From positions 5,299,092 to 5,363,091 of the forward strand of contig KV748176.1 in the NCBI GenBank assembly GCA_001692895.1: a DNA stretch of 64,000 bases, written 5' to 3'. The position numbers and the translations under genes are program-made. Of this stretch, positions 1 through 12,800 are shown in pieces. This DNA comes from Cenococcum geophilum 1.58. Its lineage: Eukaryota > Ascomycota > Dothideomycetes > Gloniales > Gloniaceae. Below the pieces are notes generated by a model. That model was not told the DNA's origin. It worked only from the letters and a program-made list of their open reading frames with translations, and ran no database searches. Each line of letters begins with the position of its first letter. The stretch's first letter is position 1.

Positions 1-37
1 AGCAGGTAATTAGAGTGTAAAATACTTTAAGCTCGCC

Positions 38-330
38 CCTACTAGCAAGGAGGGTGGCCGAGCCGCACTGACTAGACCCTTGTTTAAGAGGCGTTTAATT
101 TTTAAACGCAAATAAAGGGAGAGGTTAGTGTTTAAACGTACTTTCGCTATAGGATAGTATATGGGGTGGATGCTAAGAGTTTCTAATAGCGGGGTAAATG
201 CTAGCTAGTACTAGATGGGATCTCCATAAGGGAACTTAGAGTAGAAAATTTATTTCGCGATCCGTAAACGCGTGGCGCGCTCTCTACAGACCGGCTAGCT
301 TAAGGGACTATAGTTAAGATCCGTTATAAG
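38..330 (+). repeat. Left copy of ~300 bp direct repeat (LTR-like)
   Basis: It aligns with 4449-4755 through shared blocks such as AAGAGGCGTTTAATTTTTAA, ATGCTAAGAGTTTCTAATAG and ATAAGGGAACTT, in the same order and spacing. Most differences are C/T or G/A. Confidence 0.65.
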
Positions 331-3300
331 TAAGCGGGTGCGTTTACTTATCCATTACAGCAGATAAGACAACGCAAATAGTACTAATATAAGGAAATTA
401 ATAGAGCTTATACTAACTATCTAGTCCTAGTCCTAACTTAAATGTTTTAGAAAGTATTGGCAAGAAAGTTATTATCTTAGGCAGTGCTATTAAACGTACT
501 AGAATAACTGCTTCTGCTATAAAAGCCTATAACCTTTATTAAGTGCTTTTGATTTTTATATTCGAGAATAAGTATGCCTAACCTGTTTGGAGACCTCGTC
601 TGGTTTAAGTGGTCTTAGTAGGCGGAATTTACTAGCAGTAAGGACGTAGACCTAAGCTTAACCTTTATCCAACCATCTAATGTTCCGCCTTTTAATAAAC
701 TCTTCTTTATAGTTATATGGTATATATAGCATACGTTATTCTGCTTTATAAGCCTCGCTTAAGAGCCCTCAGAACCTTTAGCTATTCCCGCTTATATTAG
801 GACATTCCTAAGAAATAGTAGGATAGTATTAAACTAATAATTAGGTATAAGAACTCTGTTTATTAAAGAGGGCTTTAGAGCCTCTATATATATACTAAAT
901 AGGTAACAAATAGGTTGTAAATAGAATGACGACTATATTGTCATTTAGTAATAGAAATAGGTATTTAGACATTCGATAAGATATACGAGGAGATATACGA
1001 GGTAAGTAGCGGGGTATTAAGACATAGGGTTCTAGACTTAAAGCTAGTATTAAGATAATAGTAAGAAACTCCGATCTAGTTCAATAGATAGATAAGACTA
1101 AAACGTGTTATATATAGGAAATAATTAAATTACTTAACAGTAACTAGAAATACTTAGCGATTGTTTAGAAACTGTTAAAGTACTATAGGAGAAAGTTCTG
1201 TTCCTAAATCATTTAGATCTAAGCCTACTATACGTTATGTATTTAGGGGTGATCTCTACTTCTCTTTCGCTTTTGAAGATTCGCCATTAATCTCTTTTTT
1301 GCTACTTTTATTGATGGCGTTTTATAAGGTTAATCTAAGTCCCTTCTATATTCTACTCTTATCTACTAAAGCCACGAGTGTTTTTCTATCTTTCTTTTTA
1401 AGCGCCTCTCTAAGCTCTCGAAACCTTATAATATGCTTAATAAACTTACTAAGATTCTTTTTATAATAAGATTGAAGTTTATAGAATATTAGGTTAGTTA
1501 TAGGCTCTTTAGTAGGCTTTTAGCATAAAACTGCTACTTTATCTATAATATAAACCGAGCAATACCTTAAATTCTTATTTCTTTTTATAGCTCTAATGCT
1601 TGTTAGCCTAGGCTTCCACTCTACCTAGTATTTAAGTGCACCGTTTTTAACTATGCCTTCTAAAATTTGGTTTGGTCTTCTTAAGAATCTAATAAGCTAT
1701 TTATCTTCGCTTTTATAATCTAAGCTATTATTAGAAATATCTGTAAAGTGGGCTTCATTATTACCTGCTTAGCTATTAGTGTAATTAAAAGATCTATAAT
1801 TATTTAGCTATCTTACTAGGAGGCATTGGAGAAACGTACTTAATACTAGTAACTATATTCGCGGGGTTAGACGAGCCTATTATTAGGTAAGAAGATTAAT
1901 AGGCTAAACTTAAAATATAGGGCTGGCCTTACCATAGCTTTCCGTATAGTCTATTCCTAAAATATATATATCCTTATGCTCTTAGGTGTTATAGGGATAC
2001 AAAATTTCCATTCCGGATGTTTAGGTAGGTAAAGATGGTATTCCCACCTATCTAGAATTAGATGGCTATAAGTAGTCCTTAACTGGAGAAAGTATAGCTA
2101 GTAAGAGCTTAGGGCCAGTATAAAAGAATTAGAAATTATAAGTGCTATAGAGCAAAAAAAACTGCGCGATAGCGCCCTTTATACCCTTATAGGACTAACG
2201 CTAGAAGTATAGCTCCAATCTAAAAATATTAAATTACATAAGCTGCTTCGCCGTAATACTAAGTTACATTAATAGTTATAGGATAATCTCTTTACCGCCT
2301 GTGGCTTCTGGGTATTTAAGGGGCTAATACCTCTACTAGCATCTAGTATCTAAGCCTCTTTTTATAATATTAAATAAATCCCCTATTTAATTTTAAGCGT
2401 AAAACTTAGCTTAGCCGGATTACTAACTTTAAACGATAATTAACTATTAGGGCTACCCCTAAACACTAGTATATAAAAGCCCTTATCTAGTTCCAGATAG
2501 AGTAGGAACTATATTCCTAAACTTCTTCTTAGTTACGTTAGAGGTGGCTAAATAAGCCGTAGCTTTATCTCCTAACTCCTTACTTACACTATATACCTTA
2601 AAAACCATAGTACAGCGCTTAAAAGGCGGTATTGCTTTCACCCACGTTATATAGATTTAGGCAGAAATATTAATCTTAGAGTAATTTACACGATCCCGGT
2701 TAACAAATTCATATAAACTTCTCCAGCTATTAAAGTATGTGGTGTTTATATAAGCTTCTTTATATTAATACTAATAAGAGCTAGAGTATTAAGACTACTT
2801 ATAATTTAATAAGCAATAATAGCTAAGTACTGCTTATAAAGCTAGAGACTAGTACGTCAGTTCTTCCACACTAATATAATATGTTTTAGTTAGGTATTTA
2901 TATTTAGTAACAGCTTAGCTAATAATTACCCCTAGCAATGCCTCCTTTAATTTAAATAGCCACCGTTAGATTTAGTCTAGTAGCCTATACTTTTAGGCAT
3001 AGACAACATACTAAGTAAGGAGTAATTATAGCTAATAGATATTATGCGCCAGCTTTAGGGTAAAGGGGCCGCTAATATACTTCGCCTTATTTAGGCAATA
3101 TTAATCTCCCTTTCTAAACTTAGTCTTAGCTTAGCTAAGCAGTAGAGGAAATATTATAAAGGTGGTATTCGCCTTACCTCTAAACGTCCTTAGATTAAGC
3201 TAGCTTTTCCCTAAATACTAAGCCTTACTAAAATATAGTTCTTTTCTATACTTATTAAATAAGTCCTATTATATATATGCCTCAAACAAACCTAAATTAG

Positions 3301-3689
3301 ATCGCTAATAATTTTTACAGGTCTGTAGAAAGAGCTCGGTAGATAATCTGTATATACTACCCTAGTATTATATATTTTACACCTTGTAATTAAGGATGGA
3401 AAGAGGATAGTGATAAAGATAGTAATAAAGAGACAGTAGTTTTAAACGACAGTAATAAGCTGCGGACTTCTGGCCACCCTATTAACGGATTACACTAAAG
3501 TGACCCAGTAAAAGGGCAAATTAATACTACTAATATCAATAAACCGAGCCGGAGTAATAATAATAGATCATTAAGTGACGATAGAGAACTTAGGATTTGG
3601 CGTAATTTAATAGGCAAGACTCTATAAGTGCAATACTATATAGAAGAATAAAGTAGAAATTTAATAAGAAATTATAGAACGCCTATAGA

Positions 3690-4045
3690 ACGCCTAGTAG
3701 TCTATCTACGTTCTAAAACCTACGCTTTTATCTCTCTTAGCTTAACCTCTTCTAAGCTCTATATAATTTACAATAATCTCTTAAGTCTCTTAACACGGGC
3801 AGAAGATTTTATTTACCGTATTACCGATAAAGGATAACTAATATATAATAATAACCCTAAACTTTATAAGTTTCTTTCTAAGCTTAAACACTTATATCCC
3901 AAGCAAGTACCAGTCGTATTTAAGGTTAGTAGGCTTATAAATTTATATATTAAAGAGTTAAAGAATAATATCCAGTATATACTCTTTAGCGCTTATTCCA
4001 TCTATTATAATCTACTAAGTGGGATTATATACCTCTACTAGTGTA
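3690..4045 (+). pseudogene. Unrecognised RIP-damaged reading frame
   Basis: A plus-strand frame reads through this stretch with only RIP-type stops. It has normal-looking amino-acid content, including the peptides RAEDFIYRITDKG and FLSKLKHLYPKQVPVVFK. I do not recognise the family. It sits inside the element bounded by the ~300 bp direct repeats and is probably part of its coding capacity. Confidence 0.3.
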
Positions 4046-4448
4046 GTAGGAAAGAGTTAGGAGGAAGTATAATAGGACTTCTACTTATCGCCAAATTTGT
4101 TAGGCTTCTTTTGTAGGAATTTCTCTAATTTTTTAAGCCTATAGGATCTATTATATAGGAACTTATCCGGCATGCTAGGTTTATAGGGCTCTTTATACAG
4201 AAACAGCTTCTTCTTTATAGTGTTGAAGTTATTTTCATTTTCATATATTTACTATTGGTACTTTCTTAGCACCTACTTTATGCCTACACTTGCTAGAATA
4301 GTTTTCCAATTACTACCCTTTTTCTTTAAAGAAGCTTCTTAAATTAGGGCTTAAAAAACATATCTACTAATCCCTTTTATAAGTAACTTAAAAATTATCT
4401 TACCCTCTATTAAGGGTTCCGATGCTATATAAATTTACTTTAATATTA

Positions 4449-4755
4449 TGCCGGCGTTAGTAGGGAGGGTGCCGACCCGCTCTAGCCACACCCTTATTTA
4501 AAAGGCGTTTAATTTTTAACGCGAATAAAGAAAGAAGTTAGTGTTTAAACGCGCTTTTCGCCACAGAATGGCATATAGAGGTGAAGGTTAGTGGGGTAGA
4601 TGCTAAGAGTTTCTAATAGTAGGGCAAATGCCAGCTAGGACCAGATAATGATCTTTATAAGGGAACTTTAAGTAGAAAAATTGTTTTGTAATCCCTAAAT
4701 GTGTAACGCACCCTTTATAAACCGGCCAGTTTAAATAAGGGACCTGCTATAAGCG
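4449..4755 (+). repeat. Right copy of ~300 bp direct repeat (LTR-like)
   Basis: This is the same-orientation partner of the repeat at 38-330. It begins near a TG dinucleotide at 4449 and homology fades after about 4755. Differences from the left copy are mainly RIP-type transitions. Confidence 0.65.
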
Positions 4756-7065
4756 AAGCCTAGCGACGCGAATACCACCCTCCTTTATATTCGTCTTTAT
4801 TGCGGAGTCTATTATATTAATAAAGCGTCCGCGATCCCTTAGGTCGCATATTTAGCGGTTTTTTATCTTCCTACGGGCGTAATTGCCTTATCGCTGTAGG
4901 GTATACTAACCGGTGTTTATACCTTATCAGCAGTAGGAAATAAATTAACACTTAACTTTTGCATGCTATCTTATTGCATTTAATGCGATTTTAACTTTAA
5001 TTAAATATAGTGTTAAGGTTATGTGATTTAAGCCCTTCTAACTCGCTTCCTAAGCAATGGTTGTTTAAAACTCTTATATAAGGCCAAGCTTATTATCACC
5101 ATCACTATTATAGACTACGTCCGCGCCTAGGTTAATACTACCCTATTATCTCTAGAGAACTTTAAAGAACCTACATATTAAATTTCCCCTCAATCTTATC
5201 TTAAACGAATGCGTCGCTTTCCAAACTCCTATTAATGAGTCCGCCCTAGACCTAACCCGTTATCGCAATTATCTACGGTTAACTCTTTTAAGATAGACTC
5301 TATTACTAACGCCTCTTCTATTACTTTACTTAACTCAAATGTTAAGAAATTTAGAGAAAGACTATCTTAAGAAATGTTAAGTATAGTATATATACGCGGA
5401 TAATAAGATTAGGTTAAGAATAGAATAGTAATTAACATAGTACTAAAAAATTTCGGTATTAATAGTGCTAGTATTCCACCCCAGGCAAACGGCCCTTATA
5501 GCTATATTAAGAAAATATATACCAGCAGTAGCTACTAATAGATAGCCTAGACTAGTTTAATAAATGACTATGCATTAACCTATAGTGTAATAGAAAAATT
5601 AATTTACTAAGCTACTGTTTTATTTTGCCTAATTAATAAACCTTGCTTTCTAGTTCTTTAAGGATAGCGGACTAAGTGTCTTTAATAAGCTCTTTATATT
5701 CCTTAAGGTATTCTCTAGTAAATATAATATTGCCTATAGACCTATACTAGTGTTAGCTCTAGTCCATATAAGTACGCCTTTAACATATAACGCAACGTCT
5801 ATCATCTTTATTACAATAGTAGATATATATATTTTTAAAGTATATATAAAGCCAAAGATATCCTAGCCTATATACTCGAATGTGGCCCAGTTATAAGCAC
5901 CTAATTAAGCCGCCTAACTAATCTGTTTATTAAGCTCTTTGCAATACTTACCATAACTTTATAGAGGGAGCTCTAGTGCTATAAATTCGGCATTTATTAT
6001 AGTTAATATCTAGGCAAGCTTTTCTAATACCGTGTTAAGGGCTTTAAGTAGTTCTATAAGTTTAGGTATAGGGCTTTAACTTAGAAGGCCTCTAGCTATA
6101 AGATACAGCGATTGACTTAACTAAAGAGTAGATGTTACTAGGTCCGCTAGATTAAAAGTATTTTTTATTAAATCTATTATTTTATCGCTTATCATATATT
6201 AAGATAGGGTATAACTTGCTAGATTTACTACGTTAAGCTATATATATAAAGCACGCTCTTATCTTTAGTTATTACATTATTTAGGCCAAACTGCCGCAAG
6301 AATAAGTTATACTAAATACAGAGATAGTAAGCATAGGAGCCACGAGAATAGCTAGCGGGGTTAAGTAGGGTTATAGTATAGATCTATGCCTATTAAGAGC
6401 GAATAGGAATGTATATATATAGCGTAAACGACATTCCATAAGCTAAATAATTAAAAGATAGAGCTATCCTAAGAATGCTATAGCTGCAGTATAAATGGAC
6501 CTTCTATATACTACTAAGTTGCGATAATAAATCAAGCAGCTCTAGGAAGCGATGCCGAAACATAAAGTAGTAGAAGAGTTTATAAAGACGTAGGTTATAT
6601 AATTGTGTTTTTTAGGTATAGCTGCAGCGAAAACTTATTTAGTAGATATAAAGTAAAAAATGTGTTATAACTACCTACGTGCTACACGAATAATTAAGAG
6701 CCCTTTTTATAGCTTATCCCAAGTTGGCCTAATTAGAAAGCCTACCGGGCGCTGCTCTATTATAACTTAAGGCCAGTATATACTAAGGGTCTTACTACTC
6801 TTCGTTATAAAAGGTTTTAAAGGCTATAAATTATGCCGACTTAAAACTTAAATTAGTACTCTTTACCAACGTAATACCTTAATAATAGTGAGGCGTAAGC
6901 CTAGATATATAATTGCTATTACCTAAGTAATTTAGTTAGCTGTTCCCTTAATTTTGGTTATAAAGCGCCTTTTATTATTCTTCGAAAAGATTAGAGGACG
7001 TTAGTATTATAAAGCAACACTATTTTTCTAACTTAGACGAATCGCTAGATAAACCAGCGTGGTCT
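4756..7065. other. AT-rich RIPed stretch, no identifiable gene
   Basis: This is dense RIP-mutated sequence. Short open-looking stretches occur, for example on the minus strand at about 5,650-6,000, where a peptide with CVIC and a basic run can be read. None could be assigned to a family, and no terminal repeats or RNA genes were seen. Confidence 0.5.
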
Positions 7066-7540
7066 AAATAGGCGCGTTTAAACAAGAGGATCCTCTTGTA
7101 AAACTATTATATAGTAGAGCATTATATAACTAAGCGCCCCTTACAGCTGGGCGTTCCCCTTTATCGATAGTTCTCTTAATCTACTTACGGGTTTCTTAAG
7201 ACTATATAGTATATTAAAACCATTATCCTGCGTTATTTAAGTAGTATATCTTGGTTTGATCGGCTATAATCTAGATTAACGCTTTAAGACGCTTTAAGAA
7301 CAACGAGGAAAGGAAGGTCGTAAGCTATAATGCTACATTTTAATAGTTAAAGGAATAACGAATGCTGTTATACTGAGTTTGGACTTTCTCTATAACCTTA
7401 GGGCTAGCATTATAAATGGGATTGTGGTAGTCTTAATAAGGGTCATCTAGGCTAGTAACAAAACGCCCAAAACCAACGGCCAATAGCGGGAGGAAAAACT
7501 GCGAAAGTAGGATGCTTCGAGGCATTGTACGATAAATTCA
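7066..7540 (+). pseudogene. Unrecognised RIP-damaged reading frame
   Basis: A single plus-strand frame runs through this stretch, broken only by stops that RIP can make from CAA, CAG, TGG or CGA. Readable pieces include GAFKQEDPLVKLLYSRA, NHYPALFK and INALRRFKNNEERKVVSYNA. The even frame over about 150 codons shows a former protein. The charged helical composition might suit an accessory or gag-like protein, but I do not recognise it. Everything downstream to the LINE (about 7,541-8,110) is non-coding, with a GC-richer patch at 7,600-7,780. Confidence 0.35.
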
Positions 7541-8112
7541 CTATTGCTAAAGTGAGAGATGTCTATAAGGAGATTGTTTACACAATCGGTGTATTTATAA
7601 ATCTTCTAAGTTAGGGAGACAGCGCGTCTTCGAACTATGACGTGGTAAGGTAGCTTTGTCGAGCCACCTAGGGTCAGCCGCGCTGCGCCACACTCTTTGA
7701 GCTGAACTTTTGATTGCAAAAGCAAAGCTTAGAACGCTCCGCGCGGCCAGTAAATATTACATTGCCCCCGCCATAATTCTATATCTATAGCGATTTAAAA
7801 GTGGTCCTAAACAGCTTCACAAGCTTATCTCGCATATCTTTGCATTCTATATCCGACAGCTATAGACGACAGGTTTGACCTTAATACGCTTTTACTTAAG
7901 AACTTTAAGCTTATCTTAAGCGTCGTAGCCGGCGAAGATAATAGCCTCTAGATAGAGCTATATGTGTATTATACTATGTTAAAATCAGAGCTATTTTAGC
8001 GCTAGGGATGAACAGAAGACCTTAAAGAAGCAATTAGCGGGCTGTTGTAGAGACGTAAGAAGATAAGGGCGGATCTAAGCGAGCTTAGAGGCTAAGGGGA
8101 GAGGAAGCGTAG

Positions 8113-8215
8113 GGAAAGAAGCCCTGGGGGAACGAAGCCCTAGGGGAACGAAGCCCTAGGGGAACGAAGCCCTAGGGAAACGAAGCCCTGGGGGATTATT
8201 CCCCTAGGGGAATAG
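8113..8215 (+). repeat. Tandem repeat, ~16 bp unit x5-6
   Basis: The unit AACGAAGCCCTAGGGG is repeated almost perfectly about five times, with a diverged sixth copy. It lies just upstream of the LINE ORF1 relic. It may be a tandem-repeat array in the 5' untranslated region, which some LINEs have. Confidence 0.8.
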
Positions 8216-8539
8216 GCGAAGCCAGTTTCGCTAACGACCGTAGAGGCTTTAGGTGCCCGTTTTAGACGCCCTATAAAATTCGCCTCCTAGGATTAAGCTC
8301 TAAGGAGCCTTTAGATCCTATAAGGGGGCTACCTAAGCGTGCTAGCTGCCCTCCCTGTCAGTTCTGGTGTGAAAAAGCTAGACAGAACTTTTAAAAGAGG
8401 AGGATATTTATCTTAGATATTCTTTTAATTAAATCCTAGTCTTTTATTTAGCTAGTTCCCGCTATAAGGCGGCCCCTGCGGCCTACTAAACGAAGCCCCG
8501 GAGCCCTAATAGCTGCTTCGACCCCTAAACGCGTATTAG

Positions 8540-9850
8540 CAACACCACCTCTAGACCCGCCAGTAGCTCTACTAAGACGTATAAAGAAACCGAGCGCGAA
8601 GGTATAAGAGGCCTAGCAGTCGCTGAGGACACGAGCCCAAATATTAGTATAGTTTAAATAGTAGACAACCGCACTATAAACCGGACTATAAGCTATACAG
8701 CATATACTGCCTCTATTCCCTATAGTAAGAGTCTCTATTTTACCCAAACGTAAAGGAGGAGGTATTAATTATAATAAATTTTATTAACTTATTAAAAGCC
8801 TTAAAGAAACTATAGTATAGTAGAGCAACATTATTATAAACCAGAATAGTATTATTAAGAGTATTAGAAATGACCTTATAGATATTAAATCGGAATAGTA
8901 AAGCCTTAAAAAGCAAAACGCCGAACTCTAAAAGGCTATCCAGTTCTTATAAGCGCAACTAAACACTCCCTTAGCTCTAATATAATTATAGGTATTAGTA
9001 GCGGCTAGTAGAGGTATAGCAGGGTTAGAGATAACCTTGCTATAAATGACAAGCGCTAGGAACCCTAAGGAACCCAATTAGTAGCTAGTGATAGACATTA
9101 GCCGAGCGGGTAAGGAGGTAATAGAGAGGGTAGCTACTACTAAAGCAGTAAAGTAAACTATTGCGTAAGGTATAAAGGATGTTAAGGGGCTTACGGGAGC
9201 TATACTTAAGGACTTCCGTATATAGCGAATAAGCGATAGCGCGAGCATTATTAGATTCTTAGTAGAAAAAAACAAAAAAGCTACGTTTAGGTAGACGACT
9301 GCTTAATGGCTTAAACTATATATCCCTAGGGCGAGGCTTATTGGACCTAAGTGGTATACGGTTAAGGCAGACTAGGTTAAAGTACCTTTAGCAATAGATA
9401 TTAATAGCGGAAAAGTAAGTAAGTTAGCTATAGAGCGCTTTGGGGTAGAGAATAGTATAGAGGTATATATAATAAGATAGCTAGGACAACCAAGGCCGCG
9501 CGGTCAGCACGCGTCGGTAATTGTTAAAGTAGTAACAAAGGAGGATGTAGAGAAGCTGCTTATATTAGACAACGTGTTATTTAGGGGAGGCGCGATTATT
9601 ATATTACTATTTAAGGAGCGACGTACCCCTATAGCATGCTATAAATGCAAAAGGTTTAAATATAGGGCTAGAGACTACACGCGACCTAATATATGCAAAA
9701 TATATAGGCAGGAAGGCTATCTCTGGTATAAGACGGTAAATCTATACTGCGTAAACTGCTAGGGTCCTTACTAAGCCTTATACCGTAAATGCCTAGTATA
9801 TAGGAAAGAGATGGATAGGATTCTTATACAATAGCGCTATAAATAGAGAA
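8540..9850 (+). pseudogene. LINE ORF1, gag-like nucleic-acid-binding protein (dead)
   Basis: ORF1 proteins of this class coat the element RNA. The N-terminal half, about 8,760-8,960, reads as a coiled coil rich in Leu, Ile, Gln and Asn. The middle, about 9,090-9,570, carries typical LINE gag peptides such as ATFRQTTAQWL with RIP stops removed, and KEDVEKLLILDN. The end, 9,613-9,800, carries a run of zinc knuckles: CYKCKRF, then a CKIYRQEGYLWYK-like second knuckle, then CVNC. The second knuckle has lost a cysteine to tyrosine (TGT/TGC to TAT/TAC, a RIP change). ORF2 follows directly. Confidence 0.8.
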
Positions 9851-12800
9851 CTTTAGATCCTCTAGGCGAATATAAAGAAGTATAGGGAGGCGCAGCATGC
9901 GCTATATAATAACGAAGCGCTAGCGGACTTCTACTTTATTTTAGGCCAGGAGCCTTACTACTTTCTCTTAGATAGGGAAGTAGTGCTAGCTAGCTTAAAT
10001 CCCTAATAGATAAGGTTCGTCCTAATAGGTAGGCAGCAGCGGTATCCCCTAGTTAGGTTATATATCTAGGCATTTAGAAAGCTAATAGCTACACAGCTAT
10101 AGGTAGATTTAGTAGATATTACGGCGGTAGTAGCGTACGTTGGCTAAAGGAGACTTATAATTGTGTCGGTATACATTCTAGATAGATATTTAAGGAGAAC
10201 TAAGGAAGAGAACCTAGAGGAGCTCTTTAGTAGACTGGAGATAATTAATGGGCTAATTTAGGGTAAACTATTACGCGACCTATATACCAAGGTAGTAATT
10301 ATAGGTGACTTTAATCGGCACAATCCGCTATAGGGAGGAAGTTACATTAGTACTATATTAACGTAGGAAGAAAGCATACTAATTATTAACTTTATGGCGG
10401 ACCGGTTACTCCAGAGCCTACTTCTAGTAGGAATACCTATATTTAAAAGCGACGCGGGGCGAACATTAATAATTAACCTTATGCTTGTAACCCTGGGCCT
10501 AGCGAGTAAACTAGTAAAGTGTACTATCTAGGAGTATAAGTACGGATTAGACTATAGAGCTATTTATACTAGCTTTTGGGTTAATATAGACATATAGGAG
10601 AGCTAGGAGAGGCTGCTTATTAAAAATATAAACTAGGATAAGATATAAGAAGATATAGAGCGACAGAAAGAGATGGGATTCCCTATAGAAGATATAGACG
10701 AAATAGTTAACTGCCTTAATAGGTAGGTTAATAAAGCCCTTAAAGCACACTGCTAATGGGCTAGATTATTACTATATATAAAAAGATGGTGGAACGAAGA
10801 CCTTATAACGCTGAGGAAGTTATATATATACTAGAGGAATAGGAATAGCGCAATGCGGAGGTAAGGAAGGGACGACCCTAAGCTATATAATGTTGTAGTA
10901 AGAACGAAGAAGCTCTTCTATAGGACTATTCAGCGATATAGGAAGCTCCATTAGAACGAATTCCTTAGTAATAGTAACAATATATAGAAAGCGTCGAAAT
11001 ACCTTAATCCGTAGGCTATATCTACGTTCGCTAAAATACCGCTAATTAAGAAGGATAGAGGATAGGGAGAGGTCGTTATAGAGAACTACAATATTATAAG
11101 AGAACTACTCTAGGTATTTTTTCTGGTCCCACCGCCGTGTAAATAAGAGGAGGAAGTTATAACTAGCTATAACTAATTGCTATAGGAGCCTATCGCCAAA
11201 TATAAGGTTAAGGCAGCTATATTTAAGGCTAGCCCAGATAAGGCTTCTAGAAGGGACGGCCTACTAGCTAGGGTGTGGCGAGAGCTATAGCCCGTACTAA
11301 GTGGTGAGATTACTACTCTCTTTACCAAATTACTTAAGATAGGAAAGGTACCCTAGGAATAGAAGGTAGTAAAGATTATACCACTATAGAAGCTAAAGTG
11401 GGGGGACTATATAGTAGCAAATAACTATAGGCCGATCTCCCTCCTCCTAACGCTAGGAAAAGCACTTAAATTGCTAGTGGTAGAGAGGATAGTATACCTA
11501 GTAGAGGAACATAGCCTACTACCTAAGATATACTTCGGAGCTAGGAAGCAAAGGTTAACGATATATACGCTATTGTATCTCTATAAGGATATATTTAGAG
11601 CGTAGAGAGGAAAGAAGACGCTATCTCTAGTATTATTTAATATTAAGGGTGCGTATAATAATATGGCCATAGAGCCGGAAATTAGGAGATTACGGCAGCG
11701 TTAGATACCTCAGATAATTATATAATAGGTATAGGACTTTTATACAAACCGTTAAGCCTATATCTTAGTTAATGGATATACATTAGAGGTATAGGCGCTC
11801 CTATAGGCGGGTCTTTTGTAGGGATTAGTACTAGCCCTAATACTTTTTCTATTCTTTAACGCGGATCTTATATAAAGCGCACCCAGAAATGGTAGCTCTA
11901 TAGCCTTTATTAACGACTACTTGGTATAGATTATAGGCCCTATAGCGGAGGAAAACACACAGATTATCTAGGGCGAGATTATACCGATGCTTAAGAAATG
12001 GGAGAGGACTAGTGGAGCCCAATTTAAAGCGAAGAAAATATTATTTATCTACCTTACTAGATATAAAGAAGTAGGTAGGGATGCCACTACGCCGCTCTAA
12101 TTTAAAGGAAAAGGGATCCCCCCGACTTAGGAAGTTAAAATCCTTAGGGTGATCCTTGATAAGGAGCTACGGTTTAAGGCGTACTTAGCGGATAAGGCAG
12201 GCAAAGCTACTAAGGTGGCGCTAGCGTTATGTAGATTAAAGGGACTGTAGTTTAAGAGCGTTAAGTAGCTAGCTAAGAGCTTAGTCCTACTAATAGCAGA
12301 CTATATATCGCTAATATAGTACCCGCTTGCGATATAAGAGTTAATATAGCTCCTCTAGTAGGCGCAGAGGATTACGGTATAAGCTATTATTAGGGGGTTC
12401 CGCTTTATCGCCCTACTAATAGCGGAAGTAAAAGCTAGCTTACTCCCTCTTAAGTAAAGGCTATATAACTAGGCTATTGCGTTCTAGGCGTTAATTTATA
12501 AACTAGGCAAATTATATCCTTATTAGATGATTTAAAGACAGAGGCTCTATAGATGGCACCAATTACCGCTTTAGAGGATAGTAGAGATATATAAGGATGT
12601 CTAGGTAAATGGGGTGCTGGAGGTTAAACCGTATATATGCCCGCCGTAGGTGGCTAAGCCTAACGTAGTAATATATAAGGACGAAGATTATACTTAAGCT
12701 ATTATTAAAGACTATAAGCTAGGGCAGGTTGATATATATATTAATATATTGGTGCGTAATAGTAGGGTAGGAGTTGGTGTATATGCTATACTATTTAAAG

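Larger units (their letters stand above)
38..4755. mobile_element. Degenerate element bounded by ~300 bp direct repeats
   Basis: Two similar ~300 bp segments lie in the same orientation at about 38-330 and 4449-4755, which is the plan of an LTR element of about 4.7 kb. The interior is heavily RIP-mutated and has no long frame. Short stretches that read open once RIP-type stops are ignored occur on both strands: minus at about 1300-1700 and plus at about 3690-4045. I recognise no reverse transcriptase, integrase or transposase motif, so the class is undetermined. No target-site duplication could be fixed because the outer edges are too damaged. Confidence 0.5.
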
